Source: JAYPEY01 sp047618185
GTDB taxonomy: Bacteria > Verrucomicrobiota > Verrucomicrobiia > Limisphaerales > JAYPEY01
NCBI GenBank assembly: GCA_047618185.1
Contig: JBLHKZ010000278.1
Location: forward strand, 1-7,491
Direction of reading: 5' to 3'
DNA: 7,491 nt
Shown here piece after piece: positions 1 to 6,600 of this stretch. Below the pieces are notes generated by a model. It saw only the letters and a program-made list of their open reading frames with translations. It did no database searches and had not been told where the DNA came from. Within the stretch, counting starts at the first letter, position 1. Each line of letters begins with the position of its first letter. The position numbers were made by a program, and so were the translations under genes.

Positions 1-31
1 GCCCAAAACGATCGAACCATCACAGTTGGAA

Positions 32-1093
32 ATGACGGCAGAGCATGCAAAACAGTTGGCCGCAGCTTCCGCCGAGTCGCCCCCTCGCGGCTACATCGGC
101 GGCCCCTGGTTCGATTGCATCCTGATCATCTTTTCACCGTTGATTGCCTTCACGGCGGGATTCGCCATGTCCGGCGAGTGGTGGAACAAGTCCGACGCGA
201 CGGGTCAGACGCCGCTGTCTGTATTCTACGGCACGATGCTGATCGGGCACCTCCTGCTTTCGTTCGTTCGCAGCCATCTGAACCGAGGCATTTTCAATCA
301 ATTCCCTCTGCGCTTCACTATCGTGCCGGCGTTGATCTTCGGCGGCATGATCCTGTCGAATTGGTTCCTGCTGGCGATCGGCGTCGTGACCCGACTGTGG
401 GATGAATGGCATTCCTGCCAACAAACCTTCGGCTTTGGCCGCCTCTACGACATGCGCGCCGGAAACGATCCCATGGTCGGGCGCCGCATGGACATCGCGC
501 TGAACTTCCTGCTCTGGTCCGGTCCCGTCCTCGCGGGCGCGGTCTTCATCGATTTCGCCAAGGACGTAGGCAACGATTTTTCCGGTCTGTCCGAATCGCT
601 CATGCATGCGATTCCCACGACCGCCGAGACGCATCATCGAGCCATCCTGATCGCCATCGTGTCGCTCGGGATTCCGTTTCTCGCCGGCTACCTCTGGTTC
701 TACGTGAGATTGGCCCGCAAGGGATATCACGTCTCCTGGCAAAAGGTCGCCCTGCTCGTCTCGACCGGTCTTTGTTCGATCTACGCGTGGGGATTCAATC
801 CCTTTGGCAAGGCGTATTTCATCATGAACATTTTCCACTTTTTTCAATACTTCGGCATCGTTTGGCTGGTGGAGAAGAAGAACATCATGCAGCGCCTTCG
901 CCTCGCCAACGTGAACGGCGGAAAATGGATTGCGCTCACCGTTTACCTCTCCTTCGCCGTTGGCATGGGCTACGCAGTCGATCAACTGGGAAACATCCAG
1001 ACTGAAACCTACATCGCGGCCTTCCTCCTGCTCTCCTTGCTCCACTTCTGGTACGACGGCTTCATCTGGTCCGTCCGCAAAAAAATGGTCTAG
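32..1093 (+). CDS. Polytopic His-rich membrane protein, unknown function (copy A)
   Basis: Function not recognised. The protein is 353 residues with about 8 hydrophobic segments, near residues 28-46, 64-80, 96-120, 154-172, 205-226, 236-254, 260-280, 299-316 and 327-342, so it is an integral membrane protein. Visible motifs are H73...R-S-H82, W-D-x-W-H127-S-x-Q-Q-T-F-G-F-G-R, R-A-G-N-D-P near 142-147, G-Y-H233-V-S-W-Q-K, N-I-F-H269-x-F-Q-Y-F, and a terminal H338-F-W-Y-D-G-F-I-W-S-V-R. All six histidines recur in the paralogue at 1157-2242, so they are probably functional, perhaps metal ligands (inference). I chose ATG 32 because the distance to the first shared motif (I-x-G-P) matches the paralogue. 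TTG 26 is an alternative, and the frame stays open to the window edge, so a more upstream start is possible. No good ribosome binding site is visible. The gene is convergent with its paralogue. Confidence 0.85.
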   Translation: MTAEHAKQLAAASAESPPRGYIGGPWFDCILIIFSPLIAFTAGFAMSGEWWNKSDATGQTPLSVFYGTMLIGHLLLSFVRSHLNRGIFNQFPLRFTIVPALIFGGMILSNWFLLAIGVVTRLWDEWHSCQQTFGFGRLYDMRAGNDPMVGRRMDIALNFLLWSGPVLAGAVFIDFAKDVGNDFSGLSESLMHAIPTTAETHHRAILIAIVSLGIPFLAGYLWFYVRLARKGYHVSWQKVALLVSTGLCSIYAWGFNPFGKAYFIMNIFHFFQYFGIVWLVEKKNIMQRLRLANVNGGKWIALTVYLSFAVGMGYAVDQLGNIQTETYIAAFLLLSLLHFWYDGFIWSVRKKMV

Positions 1094-1204
1094 CCACGAC
1101 CGCAACACCTGCCGCTCCCCTTCCGAACGAACCGCCCGCGATAGCTCTCCCCAAGACTACACCTGCTTCCGACGGACCGACCAGATGAAGCCGTCATACC
1201 AGAA
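1046..1204. repeat. Inverted repeat formed by the 3' ends of the convergent paralogues
   Basis: The 33 bases at 1046-1078 match the reverse complement of 1172-1204 at 30 of 33 positions. The arms encode the shared C-terminal F-W-Y-D-G-F-I-W-S-V-R of the two membrane proteins and are separated by 93 bases that include both stop codons and the 63-bp intergenic gap. A transcript reading through in either direction could fold into a long stem, and the two mRNAs could pair at their 3' ends. No T-run follows either arm, so it is not a classical intrinsic terminator. The repeat is seen directly; any regulatory role is inference. Confidence 0.8.
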
Positions 1205-2242
1205 ATGCATCACGGCGACGGTGTTGACAATTGCCAGACAAAACTGACTTTCGCCGATGGAGGTCTCAGCCCAAACGCCATAGACGGCCGCCAGTCCTAT
1301 GAAGATGAGAAAGGTCAATTGCCGCCCCCAGCGCATACCGCCCAAATGAAACACCGCTGTCAGATTCTTTTTCTCGCTCCACCAAACGAGGGCAAAGTAT
1401 TGCAGCGCATGAAAAAAGTTCACGATGAAGAACGCTTCTCCGAAGGAGTTGAACCCCCAGGCAAAAATCGAGCACAACCCCGTTGAAACCAGCAGCGCCA
1501 CCTTCTGCCAGGAAACGTGATACCCTCCGCGGTGCAAAATCCAATACGCCAAAACGTAGTAGCTCAAAAAGGGAATCCCGATCAGCAACACCAGCCAGGT
1601 AAAGAAGCTGGCGTTGGCGTTCGCATAGGCGGGAATCGCCGTGAAGAACATCGCGCCCACCCGGTCAAATTCACGAAAATCGTTTACATGTTCCATCAAC
1701 GTGGCGCCCGCCAGAATCGGCCCCAGATATAACAGGATATTTAGATTTCGATCCAGGGAACGCCCCACCTGCGGATCGTTTCCGGCGCGAGTGTCGTAGA
1801 TCCGCCCGATACCGAACGTCTGCAGCGCGGAATGATAGACATCCCACCAGGTGGTCAGCACCAACACGGTGACAAACACCCAGACCGAAGCCGTCATCGC
1901 GGTCACCAGCGCTATCGGCACAATCGTGAAACGAATCGGATGAGTCTTGAAAATATTTTGATTCGCGTGGCTTCGGAAAAACACCAGGACCAGGTGCGCC
2001 ATGATGAAGGCCCCAATGAACAAGTTCGCAAAAGTGTGCCGATACTCGCCGAATTCGACGCGAGTGTTCCAGAACGAACCGTGTGAAACCCAGAATCCAA
2101 GAGCGATCGCCCACAGCGGCGAGAAAATGAAGAAGAAGCCGTCATGTAATGGCCCAACAATGAACGAAGACCTCGCGCGCGCGGGCGCCGCGGGAGCGTC
2201 CACAGCATCGGTCTGTTGTTGTCTGACTGTGTCGTCTGCCAT
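1157..2242 (-). CDS. Polytopic His-rich membrane protein, unknown function (copy B, paralogue of copy A)
   Basis: Function not recognised. The protein is 361 residues, hydrophobic throughout, and aligns end to end with the protein at 32-1093. Residues 240-270 match copy A at all but three positions. The block around W-D-x-Y-H137-S-x-x-Q-T-F-G-x-G-R and the C-terminal H346-F-W-Y-D-G-F-I-W-S-V-R are shared as well. H83, H92, H137, H242, H279 and H346 correspond to the six histidines of copy A. The N-terminal ~25 residues are Gln/Ala-rich, non-conserved and probably cytosolic. The frame extends upstream to 2338, but ATG 2242 gives an N-terminus matching copy A in length, and the extra 32 residues have no counterpart. 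The upstream bases offer only a weak G-rich ribosome binding site. The gene is divergent from the cyclophilin-like gene. It is probably an old tandem duplication followed by inversion, because third codon positions have diverged widely while the protein blocks are fixed. Confidence 0.85.
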   Translation of the reverse strand: MADDTVRQQQTDAVDAPAAPARARSSFIVGPLHDGFFFIFSPLWAIALGFWVSHGSFWNTRVEFGEYRHTFANLFIGAFIMAHLVLVFFRSHANQNIFKTHPIRFTIVPIALVTAMTASVWVFVTVLVLTTWWDVYHSALQTFGIGRIYDTRAGNDPQVGRSLDRNLNILLYLGPILAGATLMEHVNDFREFDRVGAMFFTAIPAYANANASFFTWLVLLIGIPFLSYYVLAYWILHRGGYHVSWQKVALLVSTGLCSIFAWGFNSFGEAFFIVNFFHALQYFALVWWSEKKNLTAVFHLGGMRWGRQLTFLIFIGLAAVYGVWAETSIGESQFCLAIVNTVAVMHFWYDGFIWSVRRKQV

Positions 2243-2419
2243 TCGAGCCGCCACGATAGTCGCGCTTCGCAGGAAAACAATCTCGCAGCCCGGACAGAGC
2301 CGTTGCCGCGACGTTTCATCTTTGCCCCATCCGAACACGGCGCCCGTTTCGCAATGGCCAATCCGATCGAATTGCGCTCCCGCTATGGCAGTTGAATTGC
2401 TGTTATCAATTCTAGACCA
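2243..2419. other. Divergent intergenic region between copy B and the cyclophilin-like gene
   Basis: This 177-bp region must hold the promoters for both divergent genes. I see no convincing -35/-10 pair. Just before the start at 2420 there is a 6-bp inverted repeat, GAATTG at 2394-2399 and CAATTC at 2407-2412 with a 7-base spacer, and a third GAATTG copy at 2369-2374. This could be an operator or chance. No ribosome binding site is obvious before 2420. On the minus strand the copy-B frame remains open to 2338 but looks non-coding there. Confidence 0.4.
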
Positions 2420-2749
2420 ATGAAAACCGGCGTCCTGCTCATCGCGTTGCTTCTGCCCTCGATCGTCCTTGGATCAACCGCGCCGAAGACCTCAAACATC
2501 CCGGCGGATAAGATCGTTCGCCTGGAGATCGTAACGGCTCCCTTCCTGGTCGAACGCAAATACAAGTCGATGGAAGGCCCCGTCCAATCAGTCTTCTTCA
2601 CCGCGCAGGGCATTGACGACAAGGGAGGGAAAATCACTCTGCGAGAAACCGCCTCCGCCCGGCGCCGGAACGTCGAAACGCGCCGCAAAATACAACCATG
2701 GCAATCTATGACGGCCCCGACGGAAAGCCCTACACCGGTCATTGGGTAA
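2420..2749 (+). CDS. N-terminal segment of the interrupted cyclophilin-like protein (signal peptide plus start of domain)
   Basis: The segment starts at ATG 2420 with a clear Sec signal peptide: K2, a Leu/Ile/Val-rich core at residues 5-17, and small residues G18-S-T-A21 for cleavage. This predicts a periplasmic or secreted protein. Residues 28-60 contain a conserved-looking stretch, E-I-V-T-A-P-F ending in K-Y-K-S-M-E-G-P. After about residue 75 the translation becomes Arg-rich and then low-complexity Pro/Thr/Ser before a stop at 2749, as expected after a frame has been lost. The genuine part therefore probably ends between 2640 and 2700. It is the 5' piece of the locus at 2420-3631 rather than an independent gene. 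Confidence 0.5.
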   Translation: MKTGVLLIALLLPSIVLGSTAPKTSNIPADKIVRLEIVTAPFLVERKYKSMEGPVQSVFFTAQGIDDKGGKITLRETASARRRNVETRRKIQPWQSMTAPTESPTPVIG

Positions 2750-3255
2750 TTCCCGACGGCGTTTCCTCCGCAAAGTTCCCCTTCCGGCAATACGCCAAAA
2801 GCTTTGGCAGCTACGAGACCACGGTGCATACCATCATTCCCCACGCACACCCCTACGCGAAGACTTTCGACATCCTCAAACACGATCCTAAATGCGGGAC
2901 TTCCGGCGTCTTCTACCGGGCCAACATCGAAAACCAGGATGGCGTCACCGGACTCAAGCGCATGGATATCTACTCCAGTTCCGAGGGACTCAAGATCACC
3001 CCCGGAGAAGAGTATGAATTCTCCCTGACCTACGAGAACACCAGCGGCGAGTTTCAGGACGCCATGGGCTCCATGTTCGTCGACACGCACGACAAAAAGT
3101 GGAAACGCGCGAATTGGAAAATATGGCGCCAATCGGGAGGCAAGTTCATTGCGCATCCAATCGATCGCCATCGTCAACGGCGGCGCAGAAGCTACGAACG
3201 CGAGTCACTCACTCGCCTATTCCTCCGAACCATTCAAAGTCTCGTTTTTGAATGA
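2698..3255 (+). CDS. Central segment of the interrupted locus, with T-G-H-W and H-x-H-P motifs
   Basis: This is a frame-1 segment, open from 2617, with ATG 2698 as the first Met. Residues 1-135 look like real protein. They contain D-G-P-D-G-K-P-Y-T-G-H-W-V near 5-17, H44...H49-x-H51-P-Y-A-K near 44-55, Y-S-S-S-E-G-L near 92-98, and Y-E-N-T-S-G-E-F-Q-D-A-M-G-S-M near 112-126. From memory, this series matches the C-terminal part of secreted PVC and myxobacterial proteins of unknown function. The H-x-H and Met pattern recalls a copper site such as in type II copper monooxygenases, but this is a weak analogy. The last ~30 residues (R-H-R-Q-R-R-R-R...) are compositionally unlike the rest and overlap the better frame-2 coding from 3149, so translation after about 3130 is probably spurious. 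Confidence 0.55.
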   Translation: MAIYDGPDGKPYTGHWVIPDGVSSAKFPFRQYAKSFGSYETTVHTIIPHAHPYAKTFDILKHDPKCGTSGVFYRANIENQDGVTGLKRMDIYSSSEGLKITPGEEYEFSLTYENTSGEFQDAMGSMFVDTHDKKWKRANWKIWRQSGGKFIAHPIDRHRQRRRRSYERESLTRLFLRTIQSLVFE

Positions 3256-3631
3256 ACTCATCTCCTGGGGCGTCGTTCCGCTCGACAAGTCTAAGCGTGC
3301 GGTTGACTGCGCCGCCCTGGACCCGAAAATGGAATATCTGCACATCGTTACGGGAGTCGGCGAGACCGTCAAACACGCGCGAGGCGTCGTCTCGATGGCC
3401 CGCTGGGAAGACCCTAACAGCGCTCAATCATCCTTCTCGCTCGTCCTCGGCCCAGCCCCGCATCTCGACGGTAAATACACGATCTTCGGCAAGGTGGTTA
3501 AAGGCTGGGAAGTTCTGGACAAGATCGAGGAACTCGCTGGAGCCGCGCCCCGCAAGCCTAAAGCCGTCGTCCCGATCTACAAGATCCGCTCTGTAAAGCC
3601 AACGACACGCGAGGCAAACGCCGACAAGTAA
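3149..3631 (+). CDS. C-terminal segment: cyclophilin-like domain (peptidylprolyl isomerase family)
   Basis: This is a frame-2 segment; the apparent TTG start at 3149 is internal to the broken locus. Residues 78-126 carry the hallmark cyclophilin block: R-G-V-V-S-M-A-R, then D-P-N-S-A-Q-S-S-F, then P-H-L-D-G-K-Y-T-I-F-G-K-V-V-K-G, then V-L-D-K-I. A functional cyclophilin would isomerise Xaa-Pro bonds in exported proteins. This one lacks the F-H-R...Q-G-G-D segment entirely. At the position of Gln111 of human cyclophilin A it has Ser, and at Phe113 it has Ser (F-S-L instead of F-F-I), so catalysis is doubtful. The segment ends at TAA 3629-3631. The family call is firm for the C-terminal half; the N-terminal ~65 residues are unrecognised. 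Confidence 0.65.
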   Translation: MRIQSIAIVNGGAEATNASHSLAYSSEPFKVSFLNELISWGVVPLDKSKRAVDCAALDPKMEYLHIVTGVGETVKHARGVVSMARWEDPNSAQSSFSLVLGPAPHLDGKYTIFGKVVKGWEVLDKIEELAGAAPRKPKAVVPIYKIRSVKPTTREANADK

Positions 3632-3674
3632 GGCGTCAATCCACCCTCGCCGCAGCTTCGAAGCCCCGCGAATC

Positions 3675-6600
3675 CTACTTGAACATCGCGTGGTCCGCGT
3701 CGCCTCGTGAAAGCACGTAGGCCAGCAGATCCATAATCTCATCCTCAGTCAGCAGATTGATCAATCCCCCCGGCATCATCGAGATCTTGGAGGGCTCCTG
3801 CGACTCGATCTGCTTGCGATCCACACCCTCCATCGCCCCGGGATCAAACATGTTGGTGATCAGGCTGACGCGATCGCCGGAAAGATTGGCGATGCGCCCC
3901 GTGACCGTCGATCCGTCCAACTTGGTGATGACCACCGCGCCATACTGATCGCTGATTTCCTTGTTGGGTTCGATGATGGACTCCAGCAGATCGCGGGCGC
4001 TGAATCGTCCCGCGGCCTGCGTCAGATCCGGCCCGACGATGCCGCCGCGACCGTCGAATCGATGGCATGAAAAGCAGGCCACCGCGCCGAACATGGCGCG
4101 CCCCCGATCGAAGTCGCGCCCTTTCAATCCGGCCTCCGCCTTCCGCGCGAGCTCGTCGACTTTCCATTCCCGTGAGGAGCCGCGATCGCCAATCTTCATC
4201 ATCGCGGCCATGACGGCCGCCGAGGTCTGCGCCACCGGCGCCGCATCCAGAACCGGCTTCAACTCCGCCTTCTCCGCCGCGCTGAGGCCCTTGACCGCGT
4301 CATTCTTGATCGACTCCACGAACTTGCTGAAACTCGCGCCGCCCCGGAAATTCGCCGCCTGCGGAAACCATTCGAAATACTGTTTGCGCAACGGCATGGT
4401 CCACCCCGTCTTCGCCAGACGAAGCGATTTGGCGTAGTTGATCTGATCCTCCTGCGTCGCTGCCGTCGACAGTAATTGCACGCCCTTCGCCGTTGATTTG
4501 CCCGACTGGAGATAAACGAGCAATTGCAGCAGCTCGTGATTCAGATCCGGCGAACGAACCGGAAGGCAGGCGTCGAGTCGACTGGCGAGGCGTTCTCGCG
4601 TCGCGGCATCCGGCTCGCCCATGCGAATGAACGCCAGACTGTAGATGCGAATCAGCTCCAGTCTCTGGGACGTCTTCAACTTGCCCCAATCCAGCCGATC
4701 CAACGCGGCAAGCAGCTTTGGCTGCAGTGACTTGTCCCCCACTCGCGTGAGAGCCAACAACCCGGCCAATGACGCCCTCGTCTCATTTTCAGCCAGCGCC
4801 TTGTCCTGCCAGGCGGCGACATTCTGATGCTCAATAGCGACCCGAGCGGCATAGCGAATGAGTCGATCGGAATGGCTCAATTGCGGCCAGGCAGCGGCGA
4901 CGGCTTTCGGATCTTTCTTGCCGTGAAAGGCCTCCAACGCTCGCCGCGTCTGACGAAGTTCCGCCCCCTCTTTGGTTCCCTTTGCGAGCTTGGTTGATTC
5001 GTCGCCCGCGTAGGTCACGCGATACAGCGCTGATTGCACGCGACGCCCACCGATCGCAAAATACATGGCCTTGTCCTTGGGATTCACGACCAGATCCGTC
5101 AGGGGCAACGGCGACCCCGTGATAAACTCCTCAACCTCTCCCGTATATCCCGCGCCTTTGGGTTTCAGATGCACCGCATAGAGTTTCCCATAACTCCAAT
5201 CGGCAATGTAAAATGCATCCTGGTATTTTGCAGGGAACTTCGCGCCGTAGCCGAAGGCAACCCCCGTCGGGGAGCCGGGCCCAATGTCGAGCGTCGGAGG
5301 CACGCTGTCCGGATAATAAACCGGAAACTTGGCCGAGCCATTGCGCCAGCCAAATTCCGCGCCGCTGACCACCTGGCAGACGCGTGTCGGCCGATACCAC
5401 GGCGTATTCAGATCCCACTCCATGTCGGCGTCATAAGTGAACAATTCGCCGTGTCGATTGAACGCCGCGTCATATTCGTTGCGGAATCCGGTGGCCATGA
5501 TTTCCCACTGTTTGCCGTCCTTGTCGGTCTTCGCAATCCATCCCCTAGGAGCCTGCGCGCCTTTCATGAAACCGCGGCCATAAATGCGCGGCAGTAATTG
5601 ATCCTCGCCCCAGACTTCAGGAACGCGCGAAACATTGTATCCCTCCGGCAGTTGCGTCTGATTGCCGACCACCACATACAACGATTTCTTGTCCGGCCCC
5701 AGGACCACGGCGTGAGGACCGTGCTCCCCGCCTGATTCCTCAAACTTCTTCAGCAACTCCACCTGGTCGAACTTGTCGTCGCCGTTCGTGTCCCTGACTC
5801 GATACAAACCGCGACCGCCATGCGCCTTGTCATTAACCACGACGTACAAACTGTCGAAGGCATAGAGCAAGCCCTGTGCGTGCCCCATATCCACATCGAT
5901 CTTCTCCACCTTCGTTCCCTTCGTGTGTTTCAAAGGCGGGGTCGTCACGCGATACAATCCGCCGTATTGATCGGAGACGATCAGTCGGCCCTTGTCATCG
6001 ACGCACATGCTGACCCACGACCCCTGCTCCCCCTTGGGGACGGTGTGCAGCAGCTCCACCTTAAATCCTTCCTTCACGTTCAACGATTCGACCGGCGTGG
6101 CTCCCGGCGCTTTCAGAAGGACAGCATTGTAGAGCGTTGTCTCGTTGACCATGCGCTTCCAGGGTTCGGCCCCAAGCGGGCCAATGATCCGGGCGGAGAT
6201 CCACTTCGAATCGTCAAATTTCGGCTGGTTCCAGCCGGGCGCCGGCTTTTCGCTCAATTTCCATGAGCCGTCCGTGACGATCTCGATCGGCTCGCGGTCC
6301 GAATCGAGAATCAACTTGGCAATCAGACCCGCCGCGCTTCCTGAGTTGCTGGCGCGGATCGCGATCACATTCTGCCCGCGCTGCAATTGTTTGACCACGT
6401 CCTTGAAGACCGGCTGTTCCCAGGCGCCGCTTTCGATGACTTTGACGCCGTTGATGAAGACCTGCATCTGATTGTCACAACTCGCGTAGAGCCGCGCGCT
6501 GGCCGTGCGCGGAGTAAATCCGGAAAAGCTCCTCCGAAAATAGACCACCTGCTTGTCGCTCGCCGTCTTTGCCCAGATCCAATTGGGAGTCGTCTTGCCG

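Larger units (their letters stand above)
2420..3631 (+). pseudogene. Secreted protein with C-terminal cyclophilin-like (peptidyl-prolyl isomerase) domain, interrupted by two frame changes
   Basis: Read as one locus, this encodes a signal peptide and N-terminal domain in frame 2 (2420 to about 2690), a central module in frame 1 (about 2617-3130), and a cyclophilin-type domain back in frame 2 (about 3130-3631). The three pieces lie in the order and on the strand expected for one protein, and the two frame changes compensate each other. The central piece resembles, from memory, the C-terminal part of PVC and related proteins with T-G-H-W-V and H-x-H-P motifs. Those proteins normally have a much longer stretch between the S-M-E-G-P-like motif and this part, so an internal deletion is likely near 2640-2700. 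The second change falls around 3095-3150, near an A-run at 3094-3098. Decay, assembly error and programmed frameshifting all remain possible; I favour the first two. The 3' end is 43 bp from the convergent cytochrome gene. Confidence 0.6.

Noticed and set aside
134..1108. 324-residue open frame on the minus strand opposite copy A
   Set aside because: Its translation is rich in E/D/R/H/Q with no hydrophobic core or recognisable motif, while the plus-strand frame has a clear paralogue. Long antisense frames are expected opposite GC-rich coding sequence.
2243..2338. 32-residue N-terminal extension of copy B containing C-P-G-C
   Set aside because: The frame is open, but the extension has no counterpart in copy A and ATG 2242 gives a matching N-terminus. 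The C-P-G-C looks accidental.
3655..3664. Perfect 10-bp palindrome GCTTCGAAGC between the convergent genes, considered as a terminator
   Set aside because: It leaves no loop for a stable hairpin, and no T-run follows on either strand.
5034..5597. 187-residue plus-strand open frame opposite the propeller region
   Set aside because: It has a basic, low-information composition and lies wholly within the well-supported propeller coding sequence.
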